A DNA stretch of 64,000 bases from Nymphaea colorata (GCF_008831285.2 NC_045141.1:23586742-23650741); one strand, 5' to 3'; counted from the first letter of the stretch, positions 24,640 to 37,555 are shown. The notes: a model not told the origin generated them from the letters alone. Program-made: numbers and translations.

Positions 24640-25100
24640 AATTCCTTATATTTCTGATAATCAAGGTCAGGGGCCTATCCCCCGGCAGGGCTTTTACCAG
24701 ACTTTCTTGCTATACACAGTAAGGTTGCAAAGAATGTTTCTTTTCCGTATGCCGGAACTTCATTCGAGTTTTCGCCTTTGTAACTGTAACTCTTTTCTTT
24801 CCTGTTGTTTTTGTTTAGCAACACGGAAGAACCAAGAGCCCCGAACAGGAAGTCGCAGATGGGTCCTCAAACTGGTAGAGAACTTGAGGCTGAGCCTTTT
24901 ACCCTGCTACTCTGCTGACTGTCTGAGGGTTTAATACTATGCATAGGACTTAGGTTTGCGTAAAGGAGTGATGCCCATGGAAGTCGGCCGTTTCCCTATC
25001 ATAGTTGCCCCGCCTTCAGCCAACAATCGAAAGGCTGGAACCCAAGCTCAGGTTTTCGGAAACCAAGACCTTAAATAAGAGATGCGTGCTTTTTCCTTTT
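24640..25100. other. Possible organelle-derived insertion (NUMT-like composition)
   Basis: This stretch changes abruptly to a balanced, organelle-like word usage (cctatcccccggcagggctt, cggaacttcattcgag, agttgccccgccttcagcc) between AT-rich flanks. It resembles plant mitochondrial intergenic DNA to my eye, but I cannot name a mitochondrial gene in it. Treat as a hypothesis. Confidence 0.25.
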
Positions 25101-28100
25101 TTAAGGGCGAGAAGCATTTGTGGATACCACAATTTGCTCATAATGCTTGTGATATTTGAAATATTTTCATGGGTAGGAAGCCATCATACGTCTTAATTGC
25201 ACCCAATCAGAATCATACAGTGGTTGGCAACGCGCCCTCACTTGTCATTCTCCATGATTAGAAATCGACAAAAGATTGGAATGCGATAGTTCGTATTATT
25301 TCCTCCCCGTTGTCATTTTATATTTTGGAGAGCAAAGAAAGAGAATCATGATGTAGTAAGCGGAAGAATAATGCATCATGTGGTAGGCGAAAGCCCAATG
25401 GCTTTCGCTTTCAGTCTTTTTCTTTATACTGGGATTGCACGTTTCTCTTTTCCTCTTCTCATTTATTTTAGGCGCAGAGATGAAATATTTGGCTTCCTGA
25501 TGTCCTTGTCATTGGAAAAAGGCTGACGAAATGAAAACCCACAAAAGTAGTAGAGTGAAGAATCCAATTATGAACAAGGATACTTCGACTGTGATGGAGA
25601 CATGAGCCAACAAACCAATGAAATGAAATGGCTACTCTCATGATGCGATGGAGGGCCTTAGGGTCATGAATTTCCCTTTTTTAACGGCGGATTATGTCAT
25701 TTTGCTGGCCTTTCGTGGGGGGAGAGGGCTCTGTGGCCCATTGCTTTATGTAATTGTGAAGTGTTTGAGCTGCCGGTAAGGGATAACAGTTGTGGGTTTC
25801 CGGCCGGCCGCTACTTGCCAAGGCAGCGGGTTAGGACCAAGTCTAGCCCCGCCCTGTTGGAAGCAAGCAACGCAGATTTTTCTACTCTGTGTGTGTGTGT
25901 GTGTGGGTGGGTGCACATGCTCAGAGGGCATCATCACAAGATATGAGTTTTAACGTAGTACCAAATCAAGATGTGCACTGCCCTTGACCATGCCCAATGT
26001 TCCTTGAGCTCAATGGAGCTTCACCCATGGGATGAAGGCAAGCTCAACTAGTTTAGTTTGGAAGTGATCGACTCACAAAAGCCAGAGGACTCAGGCAGGA
26101 GATTGATATAGAGGTGATGTATCATCGGCAACAATGGCTCCAACCAACCACTTGGTCAACAGGTCACAGATGGGCCTAAGGCCTTCAAATTGGAAAGGGA
26201 CAAGAGTTTTGATGGCGAGATGTTTCTCCTAACGTGATACTTGCAGGTCCCGGTTTCCTGACACAGTTCCCGATAAGAAAAGGAGGTGACATCCGCAAGA
26301 TAAGTTTGAAAGCAATTTTTTTTTGCAAGTGGTAGGAAGAATAGGGAGAAGCTTGGTAAAATATTATAGTTTTAGAACTTTAGCCCTTTTCGAAGGTAAG
26401 CAATTGTAACAGGTGGCATGTACACGCGGCCATGCTGACAGTGGAAGATATTTTCCACTTTCTTGTACGCTGAAGGAAGCCAAGGGTATATATATATATA
26501 TATATATATATGAATTTGACGAACGCACGGGCAACTTGTCTACGTCTTAAACTGCTCTCTAACCCCCAAAGTTCTCGTGCAAACACCAAATTTTCAGCAT
26601 AATTCTGTTCCATTACGATGCAAGCATTTCAGTTTAAAGTTTAAACACAAGATTGAAGGATGGACATCTATACAAATACAACAGCACAACAAGGTACCCA
26701 ACAGACAATGGTTCAGTCCTAATTCGACATCTGCAAACCACAAAATAATCAATATGAATTGTAAAAAGCTACGCATTTCTATAGATATATAGACACAGAT
26801 GCATATGAATCGCTTCATGCATCTTCAACAAACCATTGCTCTGCGTCAGGCTGAAGAATACAAACAGGGACGGGACCATGAACAGAGGTACTACTCTAAC
26901 AGCAAACAGAAGACCATGAATAGGAAATTGGATCAGAAGCAAGCAAGCAAGCAATCAGGCAAGCTATGAATAAAAAGCAGGTCCAACTGCTAAACCACGA
27001 AAGCACATGGCTCCCTCACATTGCTAATATTCTTCAACCTTCATGAACATCAAGCTCACAAAAGAGTAATGGATGTGTTTGTCCGTGATTTCAAAGTTCA
27101 TCAGCAGATTCATTATTTCTGTTTCTTGGTTAATTGAAGCTAATCATGGGAAGCAATAGCACTCAGCCACACTATAAAAGGAAATGTGTTTACCAGCATA
27201 ACGTGATAAAAATAACCTACTAAGTCAAGCTAATGCAGACATCATAATACACGAGAGGTAAGGTCCAGAGCTTGAACTGGCAGAATTGGAGGTACCTTGG
27301 CTTTTCAACTGAACTGCTGGACAGCCCATGCCCAACAGAAGTTAGCCCTTAAAAATGTATCCCATATATAGCATACAAGGCGCAAGCAACCAGGGGGGGC
27401 ACAAACAGTACAGGACAAGCAAGGGGAAAATTATAATTGGTGTAAAGACGAAGGCTAACAAGTGACAAGTAACAAGAAGGATGACGATGAATCTTAACAG
27501 CAAATAGTCACAAGTACCACGCTCAAGTAACCAAGCCCAATAGGTCTGACATACAAATTCAGCTGGTCACTACTTGACTTCAAGACACCAGTATCCAATG
27601 AACAAACAACAATTTGAATTTTCATCAGAAAGACTGCAACTAAATAATAGACCAACCTTTTCCCTTCTGAGGAATTCCTTGTTGGCTGTTGCTGCAGAGA
27701 TAATAGCCAACATGACTATCAGCTTCATCGAACTTTACTTTGCTTTATCACTTGAATGCCTATCAACACCGCTTAATTCAATCAGGAGTCTCGATTCTTT
27801 TGCTGATCATGCAAAGTGGAATCTTCATCAGCTAGCAACTTTTGACTTTGATGTAGGCCCCCTTATTGGTGATACCTAGTAGACATAAACTTTCTCCGAA
27901 AGAGCTTCAGCTAACACTACCCTTGCAGTGTCGAACCATTTCTTTTAGAACTTGTACAACCTAGTCCTTCCCAAACCTGAGTTCTTCCTGACATTGCGGT
28001 TGACCACCTTCTAACAATGTCTATCAAATAAAAAATATTATGTAGCTATATACTTTTGTCAGTTTAATGTGTTTCTTATACTCTTCGGAATTTGTAGAAT

Positions 28101-29818
28101 ATTATGAAAAAACGGTTGTATGGTTAGTCTTTGTAATATGTCAGAGAATGATTCGGTCTTAATCAGAAGAAAGCATGCTTTAAACCAATTAAACGAAGCA
28201 AGTTTTGTTATTCATATACCTGTTTTGGCAGCGTTGAATGCCAAGAAAGACAGGGCATAGATGCCTGCAGAGCTTATGATTTTTTTGTAGTTCGTGATCA
28301 GTAGCATGCTTTCCCAATTGCTAGCTGCTTATATGATTTAAAAACATGTCTGCGAGTGCCACCTTATGCTAATATCATTTTCTGTCAGATTGTGGCAGCA
28401 AGTTGTTTACAGATGCAACTCCTGGGAAAGAAATATAGTTCATTTTACATCTTCTCAGATAATCTGAGACAGAACATTCACATTCTATATGCAATCCCAT
28501 CTCTAGCAGATCTTTTTTGTGGATGACTTCTCAAAATAATATCAAATATCAATGGCAAATTTTGATCGTCATGAAATTCTTATCACTTTGAAAGCATTCA
28601 CATGATGGATTCAGTGCCTCTCGCTTTTCAAAACAGAGGACTTGAAAGATTTGTATCGCTTAACTTCTCTTGTTGTTTGACAAGAAATATGCTAGAATAT
28701 CAGAAGAAAATTCATTCTTCTGTCTAAATTACAATGGGGAAATCACAAGCATATGCATGTACCAGTTGCCAAAGAGCCAGCTGCTCAATCACCTATATGA
28801 TGGAGCGAATAACCTAACTTTGTGTCTTTGCCTCATTGTCTTTGCCTCATAAACCAAAGAACCAGACGCTAATGGTTGCAAGAGGAGGTTTTAGTTAGTG
28901 AACTTTTTATATAGTTATTTCGTTTAATGTGCAAGAGTGAGCTGAGGCAGTTGATTTTTTCTCTGTTATGAATCAGAGAGCAACATCTGTTGTCTTGCCG
29001 TCTTGGTGATATCGGGCTTGGAGTTTTACACGAGATGAGATAAGTTCCAGAAGGAGGTGTAAGGAAGATGGGATTTTCTTCCCTTTGGAGAACCAAAGTA
29101 GATAGAAAATGTATATGTTTATGAAAAGTATATGTTCCTTTACTTGTTAAAGCAGAATGACATTCTGCGTGCTCCAGTTTACCATCTTTAAGTAACCTGA
29201 GATTCCTATCTCTGTTGAGAAAGTTAAAACAACATGTAAAGGTGGATTATTAATGACTTCTAAAATGCTCTGCCCTTATAGTTTTATGAAGGAACTTCTG
29301 GTGCCCTATGTAAGGGATCAGAAAATCAATCAAGCATGAAGGTGAACTAATTTCTTATTAAAAGATGGAAAACTGAACCCAATTCTTCCAGAACAGGAAG
29401 AAGAAGAAGGTGACAAGGCAACTGACCACGGTAGCTCATAAAAAAAGATCAACTATGAGTACAATTGAGGACAAACGACGCATTTCTAGCCAAAAAGTAA
29501 AACCACGATTCAAGTTAATAGAAACTATATACATAAATTCTCCTGCGAGTGACAAACCCAAATAAGTTGCTTCATGAATTCGCTCTCGCAAATGGCCAAT
29601 AATCCAGAGCAGCGGCAACCCAAGAATCAATTCACTCAAAATCAAACACGGGAGACTCGGGGCTTCTTAACACCCACCCACAAGCCATAACCGTTAATAC
29701 GAACAAGGGAAAGTGGCAGAGAAAACGAAGAAAGAATATCGTTTCCCCCATACAATAGAAAAGAAGAAGAAACTGAAAGGAGACGTCAGACCTCAGCACT
29801 CCACCCATACAGCTTGCG
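25101..29818. other. Gene-poor spacer
   Basis: No gene could be supported. Contains a (GT)n run near 25890–25905, a (TA)n run at 26487–26511, and an unassigned 101-codon ORF at 27574–27879. The last few hundred bases (about 29400–29818) are probably the 3' UTR of the minus-strand micropeptide gene. Confidence 0.4.
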
Positions 29819-29989
29819 CTAGTCATCGTCCTTCTTCTTGGGCTTCCGGTAGCTCTCCTCGATGTGTCTGGCCATGAAGATGCCGGTGTCAAAGAGCCGC
29901 TTGATGTTGGGGACGTTATAGTTTTGGGCTATATAAACGCCGCATACGGTGCCGAACATAAACGAGAAGCTGCTCCTGATGATTCCCAT
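29819..29989 (-). CDS. STMP1/DUF4535-family mitochondrial micropeptide
   Basis: A 56-codon ORF: ATG at 29987–29989 (minus strand), TAG at 29819–29821. The frame is open slightly upstream but has no earlier ATG. It begins MGIIRSSFSFMFGTVCGVYI and continues AQNYNVPNIKRLFDTG, then ends with a basic/acidic tail KPKKKDDD. The glycine-containing hydrophobic segment followed by YxAQNYxxPN is the hallmark of the DUF4535 family, which includes the animal short transmembrane mitochondrial protein 1 (family knowledge). One transmembrane helix is expected at about residues 5–20. Its exact role in plants is not established to my knowledge. The leader (about 29990–30290) contains purine/pyrimidine-rich sequence typical of a 5' UTR. 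Confidence 0.85.
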   Translation of the reverse strand: MGIIRSSFSFMFGTVCGVYIAQNYNVPNIKRLFDTGIFMARHIEESYRKPKKKDDD

Positions 29990-30484
29990 CTTCCTCAACG
30001 TATCACTATCGATCGGTACGCACACAAAGGTAGCGAAATTTCTTCCTGCGACCTCTTCTTCTCGTCCCGAGCCCGTCTCCTCCTGCCTTGACGCAGATCA
30101 ATACCACCACCAAAGAGGGGACACATCGATTTAAGCGAGCGCGAGAGAGAGAGAGGGGTCAACGCTAACCGCAGTGGTGACTTCTTCCGCAAGGTTCTGA
30201 CCTCTGAGGAGGCGTAGAACGGATCTGGTGGAGGATCAATCCGAGAAGACTCGTTTCTTAGATTGTCATGGATCAAACCGAAGTTGGAGTACGCCTGATT
30301 TAGCGGGACCTTGATTCACGCTGCAGCAACATCATCAAACGAGCTACAAATACGTCTGAAAAGGTAGCCATTGAACTTATAGATTTATATGATCATCATC
30401 TTATTCTAAACTTTTCACCTCATTTCATTCCCCACACGTTAAATTATAAAATGTTGTTCAAGTTAATAACTTCACAATTTCATT

Positions 30485-30618
30485 GCAAAATCGCCGTATC
30501 GTCAAAATGTTGCTAATTACAAATATGTTCTAAAAGATATCTATGTATATGCAAAATCTCCGTATCGTCAAAATGTTGCTAATTACAAATATGTTGTAAA
30601 AGATATCTATGTATATGC
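30485..30618 (+). repeat. Two tandem copies of a 66-bp unit
   Basis: The unit starting gcaaaatcgccgtatcgtca at 30485 is repeated from 30551 with only a few substitutions (cgcc/ctcc, gttc/gttg). The high identity implies a recent duplication. Confidence 0.9.
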
Positions 30619-30949
30619 AGCCAAGCACTCTATATGGTCACGCTTCCTAGATGGCCAAGTTCCCTGATCTGGGCGAAGCTTTGAATGTTTCTTTTAAATA
30701 ATATTTTCTGTCTTAGCCACCGATCTCCAAATTGGTTCAAATCCCACCTTCGGAAAAATAAGGGTTGGCTCCTAAATAAAATAAAATGTTTTATAGCTAA
30801 CTAAAAGAGTAAAAACTGTATTCTCCACACCTTCAGTAGTATATCATCCATAATTTCTTCATCGACGTTATAGAAATCTCTGCTGTTGTAGTCTACAGAA
30901 TCCTTTTTGTTGTTAGTCTCTCTTGAACAAAACCCAATCTGTTCCAAGT

Positions 30950-31780
30950 ATTTTGGTTCTCAATCGGTGGAAATGATTCTTAATTTGATAGAGATTTTAC
31001 AAAAAATGTTGGCAATTTGGAGCTCCAATTTTATATATGTGCCTGGTGTTAAGCTACTTTCTGCCACATTCTCCCAAATATGTATAGTAAAAATAAAAGT
31101 GGATGTGCTTGGATCTGGCTAGTGGCAGCCGAGCCAGAAATTTTAGCTGGAAGGATACTAATCCAGAACTTCCATGCTTGGAGGGGCACAAATATATGTA
31201 AATAGTTAAATACTTGGAAGCAGCAATGTAAAAATAAAGGTGCTTTGTGGGGCTGGTGTGGGCAATTGCCCACACCAGACCACATGTGGCTCCACCACTG
31301 GATCTGATGTTGAAACCTAAGTTTGTCGCCCCATAAATAGCACTAATATTGTCACAACATAAAATTGCTGCAGAGTTATCTCAATATCCTTCACTGGAAA
31401 TTGTATTCAAGTTAGTTTAGCAGCTGAAGATGCCATTGCCCGACACTTCGCCATTGCACTGGATTGGACAACATTGTTTTGCTTCTTTCCACAGCATAAT
31501 ATGTAGTTAGCTCTAAGAAATGTGCAAAAGCAAGAAGTGAATCTCTGTACATTAGTTGATAGCAGGCCAAATTATCGGAATCAGAGAAGGCTCAGAGGCT
31601 AAATGAACTTTGAGATATAGTTCGAAGGGCCATGTTAATGGTTCATTTAATATATTTAAGAATCCTTTTGACTACTTGTTCATTGCTGAAGAAGGGTCAG
31701 CATTTATACTGGCCGGCTCACATAGTTTACATGAAAAGATATTTCAGGCCTCTTAAGGGTGAGATATTGCAAAGTTTCAT
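30950..31780 (-). mobile_element. Decayed Ty1/copia remnant interrupted by a MITE
   Basis: On the minus strand, reading from 31780 downward, the landmarks appear in polyprotein order: QYLTLKRPEISFHV, VKRILKYIK, TINMALRT (end of RT), then SSAMAKCRAMASSA, CDNISAIYGA, and after the interruption RSKHIHFY, LQIANIF (RNase H tail). Stops and frameshifts are present. The element is truncated and inactive. A 181-bp MITE lies between NLGFNI and the RSKHI segment. Confidence 0.85.
31120..31300. mobile_element. hAT-like MITE nested in the copia remnant
   Basis: 181 bp. Ends are tagtggcagccgagccagaa (left) and, on the opposite strand, cagtggtggagccacatg (right), the CAGTGGCGGAGCCA type of terminal repeat. 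Flanks are gatctggc (31112–31119) and gatctgat (31301–31308), a 6/8-matched 8-bp target-site duplication as expected for hAT elements. Removing the element plus one flank restores the copia reading frame exactly, independent proof of the insertion boundaries. The interior contains cccacaccag/ctggtgtggg inverted sequence near the right end. Confidence 0.8.
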
Positions 31781-32048
31781 GAAAGTCCACTCCTTTTTTT
31801 TTTTCCACCAAATTCATGAGCCACAAGACAAGCTTTCAATTCTTTGTCTAAAGATCCATCAGATTTCATTTTTAATTGTTTTAAAGACCCATTTAAATCC
31901 GACAATATTCGCCTTGCGTTCATACAATTTAGCAGCAAATATAATTCAACTGCTGCTGCTACGTGTGCCCTCTAAATTGCTTACATCCGTATAATTTAGC
32001 AACAAATAAAAAAAACAATATATTCGACTTTAATTTACAACAACTCAA

Positions 32049-32072
32049 ATATATATATATATATATATATAT
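32049..32072 (+). repeat. (AT)n microsatellite
   Basis: About twelve AT units in an AT-rich spacer. Confidence 0.9.
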
Positions 32073-32462
32073 GCACACTTTCTTAAAATAAAACCCAAAA
32101 GTGAAGAAGCCAGTGATCTAAAAGTAGATAACAATATCTGAAGTTAAGTCTAACTAGTTTTGACTTTTCATTTCCAATATGCCTATCTAATAAACGACCA
32201 ATAATTCTAAATTTATATATTCTAACAAGTCAGAAACTTCACACAAAAATTAAGTAATTAGCTAGTTAATAATCGATAATCTCGTTGATGAAAAATACAA
32301 AGTTCATCACCAGATTGCATCGAGACAAACAAAACAAGTTGCAGACCTAGTTAAGCTAGTTTCAATCGAGTTGTGCGACTTCCCGTCGAATCAAACCAAG
32401 CTTCAGCCGAGTCGAGTCGAGTTTCAATTATAAATGAGTTCCCCCACTAGGTCAGTCTAAGT

Positions 32463-33215
32463 AGGGGTGTCAAGTCAAGTCCACAAGTTAACTAGGCGTT
32501 CAAGTTACCGATATATCATTGATGAGAAGAGAAAGAATCTCTTGTCGTACCAAGGTTAAGCCCAAGCTGAAACACAGTCGGGCAAATACTGTCGGATAAG
32601 TGCAAGGTGAAACACAGTGGAAGGAAAACCTTGTATTCTGATAAGATAAGAGGCTGAGTGGGAACTTCCACTACAATAACAAACCCTGCTCATCCAACAC
32701 ACAAGCACCTAAAGAAAGATGTGGTGATTTTTTTTACAACACAGGCTGCACAATGAGCTGAGCCAACTCCGGTTTGACTCGAACTCACTCGAAAAAACTT
32801 GGCTCGTGTTCGGCTCATTTATATAAATGAGCCAATTATAAGCTTATAAAGACACTCAAAACGATAAACGAGTCGGGTTTGAGTTTTAGGAACTTGACTC
32901 AACTCGCAAATCAGTATTCTATATAATATTATCAAAATTGGTTTCATAAGTAGTCATACGAGTCAAATGCTTACACGAGTTAAATGAGTTACATGAATTG
33001 ACGCTTACATGAGTTAATCGAGTTAATGCTTAAAGCTAAATGAGTTAATGCCTAAACAAGTTTTAAATGAGTCGAGTTCGAGCTCGATTTTGTGTAGTCG
33101 AGTTGAGTTCGAGCTTACTATAAGAAGCTCGAGCTCAAGCTTGAGTTTTTTGAGCCGAGTCGAGCTTGACTGAAGCTCACCAAGCCCATGCTCGATTCGG
33201 CTCGTGTGCAGTCGT
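32463..33215. repeat. GAGTCGAG/GAGCTCG-rich dispersed repeat
   Basis: Starts with taggggtgtcaag, the type of end seen on many plant hAT-like non-autonomous elements. It is dense in gagttcgagctcg, gagtcgag and aatgagtta words, especially 32760–33215. The same words occur just upstream (32385–32420). An inverted partner end was not resolved. An 83-codon minus-strand frame (33023–33274) is made of these words and is not a gene. Confidence 0.45.
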
Positions 33216-34012
33216 AGTATTCCACATAATTTTATTGTGCATGAAAAAACGAGAAAGAGACCTTGGCTGCGCAACCCTAATTTGTTGGGTTTAAAGATAT
33301 GTATTTTTTAATATTTACAAAATTTCTAAATTTTCTTCACCTTTTATCTTTTAATTATAAAAAAGGAGCATTCTTTTATCCAATAAAAAACAATTCCAAT
33401 CTTCCTTGATTCGACGAATTCCCTGACATTATTTGAACAAAATTGCAGGGAGCTTTTTTCAGTACTTGGACATAAAGGGTGCTGTTATTTTCCTGCACCT
33501 TTTTTTTTATCAGAAATTATATAATGTAAAGACGATTGACAAGTTGGGCCAACTGCATTAAGCAATGCATGGTGCATTAATTTTTTTTAACCGAGAGTCG
33601 GTCTAAGACAAAAATTTATACAGAAGTTTAGTTTTATCAGGAATATGGATTTAATTATCTTTCCTTATTTATGTATTAAAAAATATTAAATCTCTTCTTT
33701 ACATTTTAATAGCAAACAGCAGGGCATGTACATCTGTAACACTTTCTATAAAATCACAAAAAAAAAATGCATATTCATGTCGTGTCTGCATCCTCAGATT
33801 CATGTGACAAAGGGGACATGAACAGTTTTAGATCATTAATTTTCCACATACCAAACCAACTTAGATGCCGACCACAGTTTTCGTGGAGGCCGTCCAAGTG
33901 CAAATCCATATTTGGGTCTTGGGGCCAAGCTAAAATTCTTTTTCATGGTATACATGATTAACAAATTTTCAATTGATCATGAACAGTGACCTGCATTTTA
34001 TAGGGCTACTCT

Positions 34013-34234
34013 ACATAATTGGACACAAGTTCACTTAAATATCAATATTAAATTAACATTTCTTTATCCACATAATTGGATATAAGTTCACTTAAATATC
34101 AATATTAAATTAACATTTCTTTATCCACATAATTGGACATAAGTCCACCTAAATATCAATATTAGGTTAACATTTCTTTATCCACATAATTGGACATAAG
34201 TTCACCTAAATATCAATATTAAATTAGCATTTCA
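34013..34234 (+). repeat. 57-bp minisatellite, 3.9 copies
   Basis: Units start at 34013, 34070, 34127 and 34184, each beginning acataattgga and containing aatatcaatatta and catttctttatcc. The copies differ at only a few positions. The fourth breaks off at 34234. Function unknown. Confidence 0.95.
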
Positions 34235-34700
34235 AAGAAGAGTGAACTCTTAACAATTATCTTCCTCCACCTTGCTTGGGTCGGCTTCTCAATATTTACA
34301 CCGCAATTTTGGATCTGTAGTGGAGATGTTCCGTCTCATTGACAAATTAAGATTCTACGCGGCCTCCACCGACTTTGAACTTTAAAAAGTCGGTTGTAAA
34401 ATATGTGGTCGTAGAACTGGCCGTCGCCGGCGGCCGTCACATCTTCCAGTTAATGGGTTCGGATTTTCTTGTCGAAGAAAATTTTGGAGTGAATCGTTTT
34501 TCTTTCTGCCAAGGACATGAGAATCAACGGTTGTGCATGATGTTGAACGTTATTATATGGAACGGTTGAAGATCACACCAAATCAAGAGGATGAGATGGT
34601 GGACGTTGGAGATCGCAACAATTTAGGAATGAAATGGTGGACGTTTCGGATTGAGAGGAATCATAGATTTGGCAACGTTGCTGGTTCTTATCCATTGAAT

Positions 34701-34708
34701 CTATAAAT
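34701..34708 (+). promoter_or_regulatory. Promoter-like TATA box without a recognisable downstream gene
   Basis: CTATAAATAC in a favourable context, preceded by a comparatively GC-rich 300-bp stretch (34370–34680) containing repeated gatggtggacgtt words and followed by a pyrimidine-rich leader-like sequence (34745–34790). No ORF follows that resembles a protein family. It could be an LTR promoter, a non-coding RNA promoter or chance. Confidence 0.25.
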
Positions 34709-35830
34709 ACCTTTAAATCATTCACAGTGTACAATGAATATACATCTTGTTTACTCCCTTCATCATCTCTGTTCCTCTCATTTTATCACATGATTAATCT
34801 ACCAGTATATGCAAGGGTTGTATATATGAGTCATGACATCATGAAAGTTGCCTGTCTAATATCTTAAAAAATATATTGCAGAAATAGAATCATAGATGAA
34901 ATTTAGTGAATTTCTTAACCTGTCATGAGCGGTGGAAACCGAACAAGGATGGGAATGCGGTTGGGCAGCCACTTGGGAATCAATCTTTTCCCATGTTACC
35001 ACGGCATTATTTTAGTTTTAAGCATGCTCATACGCCTAATCATATTTTATTTATTTTTCCTCCTTTTTCTTTTGATTTTTTATTGGAAGATTAATATTTG
35101 CGGAGCATGCGGCGCTAATTTTTTTTCCATAATTTTATAAACCTCTTCATTATGCTTTGAATTTCATAATACCATGCCATTGGCTTTTAGGTTGTTCTTT
35201 TTGTTTTCCATGAAGGAAACCACCTAGAGATAAGAAATTTAGTCGCAAGGTGTAAAACCCTCAAAACCATTTCTCCGCCTCTAGGGTTTAAGAAGGAATT
35301 GGCTTCACAAAAGGCCGATGCCACCTAGATTTCTCGCAATATCTGCATACTAGCCATGAGTTCAACCAGTGTACCACACCCCTGGGGTTCAACTGGTGAT
35401 CAACCAAGTACTACATTTATTTGTATACTGCCACAGTAAAGTTTGAACTCATAAGACTTATTTGAGGTCGTTTGGCAGCAAAGACATTTTGTAAGTGGCA
35501 TATTAATATGCCCCATATAACACCAGAACTAATGTTTCATGAATCTAATTCAATTTTTGTGACAGATTCAAGACACATCATGACTTTTGATACCAAATGA
35601 TTCATCAAAAAACATTTGATAAAATTGAAAAACTTTGAGCTCATGACAGCTGCTTATCAGGTAGGACTTTAGTTTCCAATGGTGTTAACTGCAATGCCCG
35701 TGCTTCTCTTGGGGGACAACTTTAAATAATTAAAAAAAAATAAAAATAACATTCAGCAACTTTATACGATCTCTAACAACTGGATTTCAAATTTATGTCA
35801 TAAATGCTACAAATTGTTGACTTATTAGTA

Positions 35831-36022
35831 AGGGTAGAGCCAAGGGGAGGTCGGCAAGGGCCCTAGCCCGGTCCCCATAATCTGTTTTTTATTATTTACA
35901 TGTAAATTTAAAAAAAAAATTACTTATCTTATATAAAAACTTAAACAAATTATATTTCAGCTCCAATCAAAATTTCAAATTCAGTATATCTCATAAAAAA
36001 AATTCTTAGTTTCGCCCCCGAA
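35831..36022. mobile_element. hAT-like non-autonomous fragment
   Basis: Left end agggtagagccaaggggagg followed by gggccctagcccggtcccc, right end cttagtttcgcccccg. The gene-free AT-rich interior and the GGAGCC/GGCCC-type end match the dispersed family also seen at 31120 and 53822. Target-site duplication unclear. Confidence 0.4.
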
Positions 36023-36059
36023 GGAACTTGTTTGTACATGTTAGCGGTACACTAACTGG

Positions 36060-37200
36060 CCGCTGGCGCACAGTCCAATTTAGGCATAAATTGACATCAG
36101 CGGCAGAATTAGTGGCCTTCCGCCCTACGTTGATGGTTCATTCGCTCAAAAGAAAGGGAAAAGCAAGTGGGCGTCGCATTCATGACAAACGCTGACCAAG
36201 TGAAAGCAGTGGGAAAATCAGTGAACAGACGAGAAAATGTTTCTTCCGTGGAAATTCTGCTCCACGTAAATATAAAATTAACCCCTACGTAGTGAAACGA
36301 CAAAGGAAAAGTTTATGCCGTGGAAACTAAGACCTATTTACATATAAAAGTAACTCCTTTTGAGAATGTTGTGAAAGGACACACCGAAAGGCAGTCACCA
36401 GCTCACGAACAATTTGAAAATTGTGAAAATTCTACGTCCCAGCTTCCTCGTAACGAGTAACATAACTAAAAAGGAAGAATAAAACACCAAATTCAGAAAA
36501 GTTTATTTAACTAACATTGGTCGTGTTGATTAGCGAACTAACATAAACTTATTCAAAAAATTAGCATGTTTTGTTTATTCATTCAAAAGTTATGTGTTTT
36601 GGTAATACGTGTGCGACATATATATGCGTGCCTTATTATGTTTTCAAGAAACATGCACACAAAGATGTCGAGAGAATTAAAAATTTAATTGCCTTCACCT
36701 CAGTACAAAATTTTCGAATGTATAGCTAAACAAGTGCTTTACAGAAGTGTGCGTACAGTTAACCTTGATCTTTCAAAATTTGAGATGAACTCGGAAGGTC
36801 TGGATATATAAGTTTGCAAAAGCATTGACATCCGATGTAATAATTGGATCCTATGAGGATTTGAAATCCACAGTTTAAAGTTGTTTCAGATCTATAGAAC
36901 ATTAAGAAGTCAAATGTTAAATTTAGGCTGTCAAGTATGTAATATGATTTTTTTTTTGTCAGATTCAAAGTTTTGAATACCGACTTCATTGATGAAATTA
37001 AAAAACCATCCAAAAAGTCGAATTGACCAAAAGATGCCAAAAAACTAAAAATATAGTGTACTCAAGTCACATTAGATTTGTATGTGTAAGGTTTCTATGT
37101 TCACATTATCAATTGTTCAGAGAATACTTTTCTAACTATCTAGAATCACGCATCTCACTGTTCAATCTATAGTGATAGACAGTTTAGAGAAAAAACAAAG
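36060..37200. other. AT-rich spacer
   Basis: No gene supported. The 93-codon minus-strand frame (36759–37040) has no family resemblance. Confidence 0.35.
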
Positions 37201-37203
37201 AGC

Positions 37204-37269
37204 CACTATTCACCCTTTATATATACTCATCACTTCACTCCATCTTTATATATGTATAAAGGGTGAACA

Positions 37270-37272
<3 letters not shown>
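37204..37272. repeat. Foldback repeat 1
   Basis: Arm 37204–37221 (cactattcaccctttata) pairs with 37255–37272 (tataaagggtgaacagtg), 17 of 18 positions, around a loop of about 33 nt. Confidence 0.85.

Positions 37273-37555
<283 letters not shown>

Noticed and set aside
30725-30760. ggttcaaatccc resembling a tRNA T-arm
   Set aside because: No matching acceptor stem or D-arm within 90 bp.
31632-31994. 120-codon plus-strand ORF
   Set aside because: Antisense to the copia remnant, whose minus-strand landmarks are clear.
34013-34234. Regular repeats as a CRISPR array
   Set aside because: Units are head-to-tail with no unique spacers, in plant nuclear DNA.
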